Source of the DNA: Candidatus Melainabacteria bacterium
Lineage (GTDB): Bacteria; Cyanobacteriota; Vampirovibrionia; Obscuribacterales; Obscuribacteraceae
Assembly (NCBI GenBank): GCA_016212515.1
Contig: JACRFZ010000084.1
Coordinates: 1-64,000 of the forward strand
Length of the DNA: 64,000 nt
Direction: 5' to 3'
The notes beneath the pieces are model-generated. The model saw nothing but the letters and a program-made list of their open reading frames with translations. It was not told where the DNA came from and did not search any database. A program made the position numbers and the translations under genes. Shown in pieces: positions 9,504 to 17,644 of this stretch (position 1 is the stretch's first letter; every line of letters begins with the position of its first letter).

Positions 9504-10940
9504 TCAGAAGCCAATCGCCTCAGGCACCCCCTCTGAACAATTGACGGCAGAAAGGGCCTGGTTGGGCGCAAATGCAAATGTCTTCCACCAGTCTTCCAGG
9601 GTGTGTGCTCTCAGTATATCCTTCATGCGCGCAATTCGCTCTTGCCGCTCAGGCAAAGACATGGTCAGGCCCGCCTCAATGGCCTGAGCCATTTGGACTG
9701 AAGAAGAAGGATCGACCGGGCTACAGTATCCACCCAATTCAGCAAACACACCCGCACCCGGCGAAAGCAGCAAAGCGCCGGGTCTGGATGAGGAGCTCCC
9801 GACAAACTCTTTCGCCGTCAGGTTCAGGCCATCGCGAATCGGATTGACCAACATGCAGTCGGCACTGCGGTAAAGCTCAATTAGTGCCGACTGCGGCATA
9901 GGCTCGTCAATCCAAACTATCGGCTGCCAGTCACCCTGACCATAGCAATGGTTGACATAATCTGCCAAGTCGCGACATTGTCGGTAATAATTGTCGAATG
10001 CGGACAAGCCTTGCCTGGTGGGCTGGCACACTTGCAGGAAAGAGACCTGCTCAAGGCGCTCCGGATGAGCCGCAAAGAACTTATCTATCGCGTCAATGCG
10101 CTCCAGCACGCCCTTCGTGTAGTCGGCTCTGTCTACAGAGAGAACAAAGTGGCGCCACTTTGCAAACTCCACGATGGGAGAGGATACCGACCAGAAACCG
10201 GCACCGGCTCTCGACTTCCAGAATTCATTGTCCAGCCCCAGGGGCGACACCACCAGCTGGGTAAAGGCCGCAGACCGGCTTCCGAAGAAGTCAGCGCCCG
10301 TCTTCCCGTAGGCAGGAGTGACTGTCAGCGCCTCAAAATCTACGGAAAATCCAGGCATGAAAGCGGCCACGAAAGAAAGAAAGTTATCCGCATATTCGGA
10401 AGTATGAAAACCCAAGCGCTGCGCGCCTAACAAACCCTCTGCCAGCTCCACCAGCAGCGGCCGGTGTTCCTCCGTCACAAAACGAGGCCAGGGGATGTGC
10501 CAGAACAAACTGACTGCCAGTCCCGGCTGCGCGCGCATAAGACGGGGCACCAGAGCCATCTGGTAGTCCTGCACGAAATAATGTGAAGACCGATGTGAGC
10601 GACAGGAATGCAATATGTTAGAAGCAAAAATGTGATTGAATCGTCTGTAACAATGCCTATCTATGGAATTAAAGACCGCATGCTGCGGTAGGTCGTGCAT
10701 TATCGGCCAGAGAAATTCGTTGCAATAGCGATAATGTCCCTCGATCAGTCCGGCAGGTATACTCACAAGTTCATGGACGGCTTTAGAACGCCGATCGAGA
10801 GCGTCCAACACCGTACACCCCGAAAGATGCCACCAATGCGCAAAACCACCGGCACGATCGGAGAAAGTCTTCATCAAACTAGATAGGGCGGCAGAAACCC
10901 CGCCACCGGCCTTCGGCCCGCGGTAAGATAAAATATTCAT
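9504..10940 (-). CDS. otsA: Trehalose-6-phosphate synthase (GT20)
   Basis: Makes trehalose 6-phosphate from a nucleotide-glucose and glucose 6-phosphate. GT20 hallmarks: HYFVQDYQMALVPRLMR, LFWHIPWP, LGFHTSEYADNFLS, the donor-loop block LSVDRADYTKGVLERIDA, and the C-terminal DGLNLTAKEFVGS with a downstream LLLSPGAGVFAEL. Length, about 478 residues, fits. The start is set at the ATG at 10940 (MNILSYRGPKAGGG), preceded by AAAGGAG; an open frame continues upstream to 11009 without a ribosome site. The usual N-terminal R-hG-GG loop appears as RGPKAGGGVSAALSS. First gene of the leftward operon, whose upstream region holds a response-regulator-type direct repeat. Confidence 0.93.
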   Translation of the reverse strand: MNILSYRGPKAGGGVSAALSSLMKTFSDRAGGFAHWWHLSGCTVLDALDRRSKAVHELVSIPAGLIEGHYRYCNEFLWPIMHDLPQHAVFNSIDRHCYRRFNHIFASNILHSCRSHRSSHYFVQDYQMALVPRLMRAQPGLAVSLFWHIPWPRFVTEEHRPLLVELAEGLLGAQRLGFHTSEYADNFLSFVAAFMPGFSVDFEALTVTPAYGKTGADFFGSRSAAFTQLVVSPLGLDNEFWKSRAGAGFWSVSSPIVEFAKWRHFVLSVDRADYTKGVLERIDAIDKFFAAHPERLEQVSFLQVCQPTRQGLSAFDNYYRQCRDLADYVNHCYGQGDWQPIVWIDEPMPQSALIELYRSADCMLVNPIRDGLNLTAKEFVGSSSSRPGALLLSPGAGVFAELGGYCSPVDPSSSVQMAQAIEAGLTMSLPERQERIARMKDILRAHTLEDWWKTFAFAPNQALSAVNCSEGVPEAIGF

Positions 10941-11060
10941 GGCTCTCCTTTCGCAGCTCAAACCAACCGGTCGGCAGTTATACAAATAACCTGGCAAGCA
11001 ATGTTGCAAGCCGCCCGGATCAGCATTTTCAGACGCCTTCCTTCACTATAGTAAGCACGT

Positions 11061-11077
11061 CTTTCATCAATCTTTCA
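11061..11077 (-). promoter_or_regulatory. Direct repeat CTTTCA-N5-CTTTCA, otsA side
   Basis: Two exact CTTTCA hexamers 11 bases apart, one helical turn, as OmpR/PhoB-type dimers bind. Read towards otsA, the box is followed after about seven bases by TACTAT (a possible -10), so it would lie in the spacer or -35 region of the otsA promoter. TTGAAA, a possible -35, overlaps its far end with a long spacer of 19 bases. Confidence 0.55.
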
Positions 11078-11147
11078 AAGGCCGAGAAGCACAATCAGCA
11101 CCTGGTCGCAACCGTAACAGCCACTGCCATGCAGCCTCAATGCAGTA

Positions 11148-11174
11148 CTTTACAAGAACAAATGAAATGTAAAG
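11148..11174. promoter_or_regulatory. Inverted repeat CTTTACA/TGTAAAG
   Basis: Perfect seven-base arms at 11148-11154 and 11168-11174, 13 bases apart, between the two direct-repeat boxes. The arms resemble the CTTTCA half-site with an extra base, so this could be a weaker site for the same regulator or an independent operator. Confidence 0.35.
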
Positions 11175-11188
11175 CTAGTGCCCTCAAC

Positions 11189-11205
11189 CTTTCAATTACC
11201 TTTCA
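11189..11205 (+). promoter_or_regulatory. Direct repeat CTTTCA-N5-CTTTCA, regulator side
   Basis: A second exact copy of the 17-base box in the same orientation, 59-75 bases before the response-regulator start. It ends three bases before the position expected for a -35 element of the TACTAT promoter, and that position (AGCACC) does not resemble a -35. This is the usual geometry for activation by an OmpR-family protein at a promoter lacking a good -35, and suggests autoregulation. Confidence 0.55.
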
Positions 11206-11231
11206 GGAAGCACCTCAATCGCATATGGCGT

Positions 11232-11237
11232 TACTAT
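11232..11237 (+). promoter_or_regulatory. Putative -10 element of the response-regulator operon
   Basis: TACTAT, four of six matches to TATAAT, about 26 bases before the start codon and 26 bases after the direct repeat. The ribosome site AGGAG lies eight bases before the ATG at 11264. Confidence 0.4.
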
Positions 11238-11263
11238 GGAGATTGAACACAGGAGAATAAATC

Positions 11264-11932
11264 ATGAGAATTCTTCTTGCCGAGGATGATCGCTTTCTAG
11301 CCAACGGGCTGAGCGATGCTCTCACCGAAAGCGGCTATAACATAGACACAGTCAATAATGGTCTCGATGCTACGGCGGCAGTGAAGTTGGCTCCCTATGA
11401 CCTGATTATTCTTGACCTGGGCCTACCCAAAATGGATGGTCTAGACGTATTGAAGTCAGTCAGAAGCAGCGGTCACAACATGCCTGTCATAATTCTTACA
11501 GCACGCGATGGATTGGAAGATAGAGTGCTTGGACTTGACCTGGGTGCCAACGACTATGTCACAAAACCCTTCCACCTACCCGAACTGGAAGCGCGTATTC
11601 GAGCATTGTTACGCAAAGACAATTGGGACAACCACACCGAAGTACAATACGGCAAATTGAGTTTCAATACTCTCAGCCGGGCGGTCTTGATCGATGGACA
11701 GGCCCTGGAACTATCAGCCCGGGAACTGGCCATTCTGGAAATTCTTCTACAACGTACAGGCCGAATGGTCAGTAAGCAGCAAGTAGTAGAACGCCTCTCC
11801 ACCTGGGATACTGAGCTTTCCTCAAATGCAGTGGATATAGCCATGCATAGACTGAGAAAGAAGCTGGACGGCAGCCAAGTTGAAATCAAGACATTGAGAG
11901 GTCTGGGATATTTGCTTGAAAAGATCGAATAG
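11264..11932 (+). CDS. OmpR-family response regulator (QseB/PmrA-like)
   Basis: 222 residues: receiver domain with ED at 7-9, phospho-acceptor Asp51 in LIILDLGLPKMDG, and Lys101 in YVTKPF, then a winged helix (about 125-220) ending in AMHRLRKKL and IKTLRGLGYLLEK. Members of this subgroup bind tandem six-base sites 11 bases apart, which matches the two boxes upstream. The stop overlaps the start of the kinase gene by 17 bases, so the two are translationally coupled. Likely role: control of its own operon and, by inference, of the divergent trehalose operon. Confidence 0.95.
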   Translation: MRILLAEDDRFLANGLSDALTESGYNIDTVNNGLDATAAVKLAPYDLIILDLGLPKMDGLDVLKSVRSSGHNMPVIILTARDGLEDRVLGLDLGANDYVTKPFHLPELEARIRALLRKDNWDNHTEVQYGKLSFNTLSRAVLIDGQALELSARELAILEILLQRTGRMVSKQQVVERLSTWDTELSSNAVDIAMHRLRKKLDGSQVEIKTLRGLGYLLEKIE

Positions 11933-13427
11933 CTCCATTCGCAGACAGCTCCTGGCCTGGCTGCTCATACCCCTTTGTTGTCTTTGCTTGATCGCCTCAG
12001 CCCTGGCCTATCAACTGGCGACGAGCTTCGCCAGCGATGCATACGACGGACAGTTGGTCAATTCGGCAGCCGCCGTAGCAGCAAGGCTACGCTTTGACGG
12101 CGTCCAGATTACAGTTGACCTACCGCCGGCTGCGCAGGCCATTCTACGCCACAACACCAGCGACAAGCTCTACTATCAGATCCTGGAAATAGACGGCAGG
12201 CGTATTTCAGGAGATGCAGTCCTGCCCAAGCCTCAAACCAATCTGGAATCCGACAAACCCGTATTTCGCTACTCCGATCTGAACGGAGAAAAAATAAGAA
12301 TAGCCAGAATTCGAGTTATACCGCCCCATGCCTATGACCACCCCGTCTTTGTGCAAGTGGCTGAAACCCTAAACGGTAGAGAGAATCTTACACACAGAAT
12401 TCTCGGCGCCATAGTAATTCCCCAGGTGATACTCATCGTCCTGGGCGCAGCAGCAGTTTCAGTGGGCGTCACCAAAGGTCTGAGTCCACTCAAGAAGCTG
12501 GAGCGAGCCATAAGTCGACGTTCCAAACTAGACCTCACACCGGTGGAACCTTCGCAAGCTCCAAGCGAAGTGTATCCACTCATTTTAGCCATCAATGACT
12601 TAATCGAAAGGCTCAAACACGACATCGAGTCTCAGGAAAGATTTGTTGCCAATGCCGCTCACCAATTTCGAACTCCCATTGCCGGACTGAAGACTTACGT
12701 AAGTCTGGCCCAGAGAGTGGCAAAGGAAGAAAAACTACAGCCCATACTGTCACAGTTAAATTCAGGTTGCGACCGTCTGACCAACCTGGTCAATAAGTTG
12801 CTCTCCCTGGCCAGAGCAGAGCCGGCTAATAAGTTAGCCGATCGCACCAACTTAGACTTGAATATTCTGGTATCAGCCGTGACATCAGACCTAATTTGCG
12901 AGGCCCTGGATAAAGACATCGATTTGCAGTTTCTGCCCTGCCCAAATCCGGCCCTCCTTGAAGGCAGTCAGGGCGGACTTACCGATCTAACCGTCAATCT
13001 GGTTGAAAATGCTCTTCGCTATACCCAGCCCGGAGGAGAAGTAAAGGTCAAGATAGAAGAGGGAGAGACTTATCTGACTCTCGCTGTAGAAGACAATGGT
13101 CCGGGAATCCCAGTGGAAGAAAGAGAAAGAGTGTTCGAGCGCTTTTATCGTATTCTGGGCAGTGATGTGCAGGGAAGCGGACTTGGTCTGGCAATCGTGA
13201 AAGAAATAGCGGCAGCCCACCAGGCCCACATTCATCTTTCAGATAGCGCAAAAGACAGCGGCACCTGTATTAAAATTGTTTTCCCAAAAGCCGGAAGAGT
13301 TCCCAGTGCAAGGTTGCAGCCTGATCAAAAAGGTACCAGCCTCAGAGCTGCGGCAAATGCCAGGCCCAGAAGCGAAAGATTAACGAAAGACAGAAGCGGT
13401 TTAATTGAAAGCAGAGATTCGCAGTGA
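11916..13427 (+). CDS. Sensor histidine kinase, partner of the 11264 regulator
   Basis: 503 residues starting at a TTG inside the end of the regulator gene. Order: membrane segment (about 13-35), periplasmic domain (about 40-160) of the TctE-like N-terminal type (YYQILEIDGRRISGD), second membrane segment (about 163-186), HAMP linker, H-box FVANAAHQFRTPIAG with His249, N-box NLVENALRYTQPGG, DNGPGIP, and GSGLGLAIVKEIAAAH. The last 45 residues are a basic tail with no domain. The 3' end forms half of a long inverted repeat. Stimulus unknown; the neighbours suggest osmotic or sugar signals. Confidence 0.94.
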   Translation: MKRSNSSIRRQLLAWLLIPLCCLCLIASALAYQLATSFASDAYDGQLVNSAAAVAARLRFDGVQITVDLPPAAQAILRHNTSDKLYYQILEIDGRRISGDAVLPKPQTNLESDKPVFRYSDLNGEKIRIARIRVIPPHAYDHPVFVQVAETLNGRENLTHRILGAIVIPQVILIVLGAAAVSVGVTKGLSPLKKLERAISRRSKLDLTPVEPSQAPSEVYPLILAINDLIERLKHDIESQERFVANAAHQFRTPIAGLKTYVSLAQRVAKEEKLQPILSQLNSGCDRLTNLVNKLLSLARAEPANKLADRTNLDLNILVSAVTSDLICEALDKDIDLQFLPCPNPALLEGSQGGLTDLTVNLVENALRYTQPGGEVKVKIEEGETYLTLAVEDNGPGIPVEERERVFERFYRILGSDVQGSGLGLAIVKEIAAAHQAHIHLSDSAKDSGTCIKIVFPKAGRVPSARLQPDQKGTSLRAAANARPRSERLTKDRSGLIESRDSQ

Positions 13428-13501
13428 GCAAAATTCTTCCAGCATAATCAATACAACTGAGATCACCACCGAAGTCCTCAGTTCAAGTCACTGCGAATCT
13501 C
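13414..13501. repeat. Nested inverted repeat over the kinase stop codon
   Basis: Outer arms of 14 bases match perfectly: GAGATTCGCAGTGA at 13414-13427, which includes the kinase TGA, and TCACTGCGAATCTC at 13488-13501. Inside are second arms AACTGAG (13455-13461) and CTCAGTT (13477-13483). A run of five T (13506-13510) follows after a few bases. It could end transcription of the two-component operon or protect the 3' end of its mRNA. The 86-base loop is much longer than in a simple terminator. Confidence 0.5.
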
Positions 13502-13643
13502 ACCATTTTTCCCACCTCCTTCAGCCGGAGCGGAGCCTCAACAGGGTTTCGACTCCGGCGTTAACTTGCCAATAAGAACCAGGGGCTTCGCAAGAATAAA
13601 GCAGAAATCGCTGCAGCCGATATATGTGCTTAAATAGGCAACT

Positions 13644-14963
13644 ATGACTAAGGAAAATGGCCAAACCGTAAGCGGAACACAGCTACGCAAACTGAAAGAC
13701 TTCTTTCAGCAACACGCTCCCAAGTGCGTACACAAACCTGAAGGCATGCTGCCATACCGCTATACGACGCCAAGCTACGGTGTAGTGGCCGGCGCCGATG
13801 ACAAAGCAGCCGTAGCGGAGCGTTCCACCACCGGGCACTACCTGCAGATGTACGACTGGGACGCCTGCTTCTTCTCTCAAGCCTCACACAGGGTGGGTAT
13901 TGAGGGTCTGCAAAGGGATGTGGTGGCAAACTTCCTTAGCCTCAAACAAGCTGATGGTCAGATTCCGCGTACGGTTTCACCGGGAAGAGTCTGGGACGCC
14001 GGAGACCAGTGCAAGCCCTTTCTTGCCACTACCCTGCTGAGCAGCCTAAAAAACCAGGGCGGGCTGAAAGCGGTCGCTGGCGCCGAGCATGACACGGGCA
14101 GCCTGAGCGGGGAAGACCGCAAAGAGTTGGCAACATTCAGTGCCTACCTGAGCGACCTCGACTGCTATTTAGGTTATTTCAAAAGGCAGCGCCTGAGCAA
14201 GTGGGGGCTCTATCACTGGCGCAATGTATTGGAAAGCGGCGTGGACGATAATCTTGCCCTCATCGCTCCCAGGGAGGCGGCCAAAGATGAAGATGCTTCC
14301 ATGGCCCGTTTTGACGACGGTCGCATTCTAGCTGTTGATATCAACAGCTATCTAGCAGGCGAATTCGCGGCCCTGGCCCGTATGGCCGAAGCATGCGGGA
14401 ATAAGGCTCTAGAAGAAGCCTGCCGCATGCAAACCCGTGCCTTGCGAGAAGCCATCGAAGAGCACCTCTGGCATGAAGAGCTGGCCCTTTACTGCGGCTA
14501 CAATACCGCCGACAATACCATCATCGCCCTGCGCAGTTGGACAGGTTTGACACCGGTAATCATGGGAATAGCCGGTGAGGAGAGAGCACATCGGGTAATT
14601 CGAGAGAATATCCTCAACCAGGACCATTTCTTGCGCCCAGCCGGTCTGGCATCGCATGCGGTATCAGAGCCCCTGGCTAATCAACAAAGGCGCGGTCTTT
14701 ACGGTCGCGCCATTGTTTCCAACTGGCAGGGACCGGTCTGGGTACTGCCCAATGCCCTGGTAGTGAGGGCCCTGCTCAAATACGGTTACCAAAAGGAAGC
14801 CCAGGAGATCGCCGCCAGGGTGCTTAACACGCTCAGCAAAGGGCTGCAAGAAACCGGCACGCTCCATGAGAACTACAACGCTGAAACAGGGGCACCACTT
14901 TGGGCTCCAAACTTCATGAGCTGGAACATTTTAGCTCTTGAACTGGTGGAACTTCTGGAATAG
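13644..14963 (+). CDS. Trehalase-like (GH37/GH63-type) glycoside hydrolase
   Basis: A 439-residue (alpha/alpha)6-barrel hydrolase without a signal peptide. Family features: QMYDWDACFFSQA, where the WD near the N terminus opens the sugar pocket, NFLSLKQADGQIPRTVSPGR, a central YHWRNVLESGVDDN block matching the catalytic acid region of trehalases and mannosylglycerate hydrolases, and the C-terminal NWQGPVWVLPNALV plus GTLHENYNAETGAP. The exact substrate (trehalose, or a glycosyl-glycerate or mannosyl solute) cannot be settled from motifs. Lying just past the two-component system and near otsA/otsB, it would complete a make-and-break cycle for a compatible solute. The upstream spacer of 216 bases holds the nested inverted repeat. 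Confidence 0.8.
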   Translation: MTKENGQTVSGTQLRKLKDFFQQHAPKCVHKPEGMLPYRYTTPSYGVVAGADDKAAVAERSTTGHYLQMYDWDACFFSQASHRVGIEGLQRDVVANFLSLKQADGQIPRTVSPGRVWDAGDQCKPFLATTLLSSLKNQGGLKAVAGAEHDTGSLSGEDRKELATFSAYLSDLDCYLGYFKRQRLSKWGLYHWRNVLESGVDDNLALIAPREAAKDEDASMARFDDGRILAVDINSYLAGEFAALARMAEACGNKALEEACRMQTRALREAIEEHLWHEELALYCGYNTADNTIIALRSWTGLTPVIMGIAGEERAHRVIRENILNQDHFLRPAGLASHAVSEPLANQQRRGLYGRAIVSNWQGPVWVLPNALVVRALLKYGYQKEAQEIAARVLNTLSKGLQETGTLHENYNAETGAPLWAPNFMSWNILALELVELLE

Positions 14964-14981
14964 CTCAAGCTAAATCGCTTC

Positions 14982-15001
14982 AAGCTGAGGCAATTCAGCT
15001 T
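14982..15001. terminator. Small hairpin between convergent genes
   Basis: AAGCTGA (14982-14988), loop GGCAAT, TCAGCTT (14995-15001) between the convergent hydrolase and SDR genes. No T run follows on either strand, so it is at best a weak terminator. Confidence 0.3.
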
Positions 15002-15024
15002 AAGCTTAAAGCCAGATGACGACT

Positions 15025-15801
15025 CTAGACAGCCAGTCCGCCGTCGGCCTCCAGCACTTTGCCGTTCATCCAGACGCCATCGGCACCGGCCAGGAAGGCC
15101 ACTACGGCGGCAATATCGTCGGGCTCACCAAGCCGGCCCAGAGCAGTCTTCTCAATATAAGCCTGCTTAGCTTGTTCGGGCAGTCCGGCTTCCAGCATTT
15201 CGGTCAGGGTAGTGCCCGGCGAGACGGAGTTGACGGTTATGCCCCGTTTGCCGAGATCTTGAGCCCAGGCCCTCGTCAGAGCATCAAGGGCGGCCTTGGT
15301 GGCGGCATAGAAACCGAAACCGGGCGCAATTGCTCTGGCTGCCACCGAAGAAATGTTGATGATACGGCCGCCGTCGTTCATATGGGGAAGAGCAGCCATG
15401 GTAGTCACGGCCACGCCCCTGAGATTGGTGTCGAACACCCGCTCGAACTGATCAATGGAAACAGCTTCTATGGAACCGCCTTCAAAGACTCCGGCATTGT
15501 TGACGAGAATATCGATCTTGCCGTGCCTGGTCACCTGGGCTACCAGAGCCTGATTGTCGGCGGCCGACGAGGCATTGGCCTGGACGGCGACGGCCTTGCC
15601 GCCGGCGGCAGTAATGTCTGCCACCACTTTGTCGGCACCGGCCTTACTTCTGGCATAAGTAATGACGACGGTGGCGCCCTGAGCGGCAAGGCGCGAAGCG
15701 ATGGCGGCGCCTATGCCCCGGGAACCACCGGTAACCACGGCGATTTTACCAAGTAGATTTTTGGGCAGGGCAACCTGGGTTTGAACTTGAGCTGGCGTCA
15801 T
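15025..15801 (-). CDS. Short-chain dehydrogenase/reductase (FabG-like)
   Basis: 258 residues, classical SDR. NADP-type Rossmann motif TGGSRGIG near residue 25, NNAGVF near 98, catalytic Ser in INISSVA, Tyr and Lys in FYAATKAALD, and the C-terminal GKVLEADGGLAV. Such enzymes reduce keto groups or oxidise alcohols; the substrate is not evident. The ATG at 15801 has GGAGG five bases upstream. A palindromic GACCGGTC site lies about 90 bases upstream, and a half copy (ACCGGTC) lies nearer, which suggests control by a TetR-type repressor encoded elsewhere. Confidence 0.92.
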   Translation of the reverse strand: MTPAQVQTQVALPKNLLGKIAVVTGGSRGIGAAIASRLAAQGATVVITYARSKAGADKVVADITAAGGKAVAVQANASSAADNQALVAQVTRHGKIDILVNNAGVFEGGSIEAVSIDQFERVFDTNLRGVAVTTMAALPHMNDGGRIINISSVAARAIAPGFGFYAATKAALDALTRAWAQDLGKRGITVNSVSPGTTLTEMLEAGLPEQAKQAYIEKTALGRLGEPDDIAAVVAFLAGADGVWMNGKVLEADGGLAV

Positions 15802-15887
15802 GGGAGCCTCCTGAAGGAACTAATACGACTGTTCTTTGGAACCGGTCGAGGAAGGAATACAATTTGAACCGCAGCGATAGCAACAGA

Positions 15888-15902
15888 TTAGACCGGTCGT
15901 CT
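15888..15902. promoter_or_regulatory. Possible TetR-type operator upstream of the SDR gene
   Basis: TTAGACCGGTCGTCT contains the perfect palindrome GACCGGTC (15891-15898). A related GAACCGGTCGAG lies at 15839-15850, overlapping the expected -35 region before a possible -10 (GTATTA on the minus strand). Motifs of the type AGAC-N-GGTC-GTCT are common TetR-family operators, often upstream of SDR genes. No TetR gene is present in the window. Confidence 0.4.
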
Positions 15903-15989
15903 CACTCCCGTCAACTCACCCAGAAATAAACTTACAACTACCTCTAATTCCTTGATTTCCCTTGCTTATGGTCGCAACACAGCGGCGAT

Positions 15990-16919
15990 TTACTTCCGAC
16001 CGGGGCTGCGAAATGGCGCATCGGCAAAATTTTGACGATCGGCGCTCAAGGCAGCGGCTCGATCCTTGCCGGCCAGATCTTTGCGACCAAGCAATTCGTA
16101 GGCAGAGGCCCGGCCAAGATAAGCCTCCGGGCTGCCTCCCATGAAATTGCCGTCTTTGCCATCCACCTCAATAACCCTGGTGTAATCGGCCACAGCCTTC
16201 TCATATTGTCCGGCATGCAAATAGCTCTCAGCGCGCTTGAACCGCAACCTGGTGGAATTCGGTCTCAGTGCAATGGCTGCAGTGTAGTCGGCAATAGCCT
16301 GAGCATGTTTGCCCAGACCGCTGTAGCAACCGGCTCTGGTCTCATGCAGACCGTCGCTCAAGGTGGCACCTTCCGCCTCCAGGGCATCTATATCTTTGAC
16401 TGCCTCGGCAAAGCGTCTCAGCACACAATTGAGATCGGCGCGCAGCCGCCGCGCCGCATATAAAAAATACTTGTCTTTGCTGTCAATGACCCTGGAAAAA
16501 TCGGCAAGAGCCTGGTCGGGTCGATTCAAGTTGATTAAGGCCTGCCCCCTGACCAGATAAGCTTTCGAACAATGGGGATCAAGCTTAAGGGCTTGATTGC
16601 AAAGGGTCAGGGCGTCCTCGCTTTCCATGACCGAATTGCATCGGTCCGCTTTGAGAGCCATGTTGTAGGCATCCCTTTGCACGGGGCTGAGGCTTGCAAG
16701 CGGGAAGACCAATTGCTTGTCCCGTTTTTGCGCACCATTATGTAATTTTGATAGAGAATGAGGCTTGCCGGCAGTGGGGCTCATTACTTGTGGCGAAGCA
16801 GCCTCGGGAGAGGCTTTAGCTTTCTTTTGCGGCTGGCTGAGGCTTGCCCCGGGCAGAAGAAAAAAGGCAACGGCAACGATTACAGGCAAGATGTTTTTAG
16901 AAGTCTGCTTCAATTTCAC
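15990..16919 (-). CDS. Secreted tetratricopeptide-repeat protein
   Basis: About 309 residues. The N terminus MKLKQTSKNILPVIVAVAFF continues into a hydrophobic stretch ending LLPGASLSQ, a good signal peptide. TPR units follow from about residue 85 to 290, for example ALTLCNQALKLDPHCSKAYL, DQALADFSRVIDSKDKYF, QAIADYTAAIALRPNSTRL and KAVADYTRVIEVDG. TPRs bind proteins; no enzyme domain is present. The start is GTG at 16919, but a TTG two codons later is better spaced from GAGG. It follows the universal stress gene by 24 bases, so they may be co-transcribed. Confidence 0.85.
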   Translation of the reverse strand: MKLKQTSKNILPVIVAVAFFLLPGASLSQPQKKAKASPEAASPQVMSPTAGKPHSLSKLHNGAQKRDKQLVFPLASLSPVQRDAYNMALKADRCNSVMESEDALTLCNQALKLDPHCSKAYLVRGQALINLNRPDQALADFSRVIDSKDKYFLYAARRLRADLNCVLRRFAEAVKDIDALEAEGATLSDGLHETRAGCYSGLGKHAQAIADYTAAIALRPNSTRLRFKRAESYLHAGQYEKAVADYTRVIEVDGKDGNFMGGSPEAYLGRASAYELLGRKDLAGKDRAAALSADRQNFADAPFRSPGRK

Positions 16920-16943
16920 CTCGGCTTATCTCATTGCCGTCTT

Positions 16944-17384
16944 CTATTGTCGCACCAGGTAAACATCGATAGGGCAGTGCTCCACCACATAATGGGCAAT
17001 GGGATCGTGCTCAATTTCAAAGCGCTCATGCTTAACTGTGGTGGAGAGAAATACCACCTGTGCCCCTTGCTCAATTGCTTCTCTAACGATGACGGCGCCC
17101 ACTTCGCCGCGCAAGAGTAAGAAGGAACTGGTGACTCCCATTTCGGCCAGAGAGTCTATAGTTTCTTTCAACCAGGCTTTGGCTTCCACCACAGGCTGGT
17201 CGGTTTCAATCAATTCGGCCACCACCCCTACCTGGTGTGCATCGCCAAGCACGTTTACGAGCACAAGTTCGGCATTGAGAGCGCGAGCAAAATTGGTCGC
17301 CGCTTGAATGGCTTTGCGACTGCTCTCTTTGTCGGCCACCGCTACTAGCAATTTGGGGGACTCCTGGTCTTGACTGTTGGTCAT
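16944..17384 (-). CDS. Universal stress protein family
   Basis: 146 residues, standard UspA fold length. It begins with KLLVAVADKESSRKAIQAA and has the alpha/beta pattern ELVLVNVLGD, then FLLLRGEVGAVIVREAIEQG, VVFLSTTV, and ends with HCPIDVYLVRQ. The ATP-binding G-x2-G-x9-G(S/T) motif of ATP-type members is not clear (STTVKHERFEIEHDPIAHYV), so it may be a non-ATP-binding member. Cytosolic. Probably first gene of a two-gene unit with the TPR protein. Confidence 0.85.
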   Translation of the reverse strand: MTNSQDQESPKLLVAVADKESSRKAIQAATNFARALNAELVLVNVLGDAHQVGVVAELIETDQPVVEAKAWLKETIDSLAEMGVTSSFLLLRGEVGAVIVREAIEQGAQVVFLSTTVKHERFEIEHDPIAHYVVEHCPIDVYLVRQ

Positions 17385-17644
17385 AGCGTTGATCTCTCGT
17401 TGAGAATGTGGCTCATTCGGTACCGGGACTAAAACTTCTGCAGAGGATAACAGAAAAGCATGGCTGAATGGGTTTAAGAGCAGGTTAAGAGTGAGCGGGC
17501 CCTAGGCCTTGCAGGACGCACCTGCCGTTCAGGCAGCGCGCCGCCCCTCCTAGTAATAACCGCAAGGGCAGACCACAGTTCAGACACAAGATAACCCTAA
17601 TATGGCCCGAGAACCATTTGACTCTAGATGAAGAGGGAAGCAGC

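Larger units (their letters stand above)
10941..11263. other. Divergent control region between otsA and the response regulator
   Basis: This spacer of 323 bases has no gene. It holds two CTTTCA-N5-CTTTCA repeats, one nearer each gene, an inverted repeat between them, and a TACTAT hexamer on each side (11048-11053 read leftward, 11232-11237 read rightward). Such an arrangement suits a shared regulator controlling both operons. Confidence 0.65.

Noticed and set aside
15016-15756. A 246-codon open frame antisense to the SDR gene
   Set aside because: Shadow of the SDR; glycine-rich, no ribosome site, no family.
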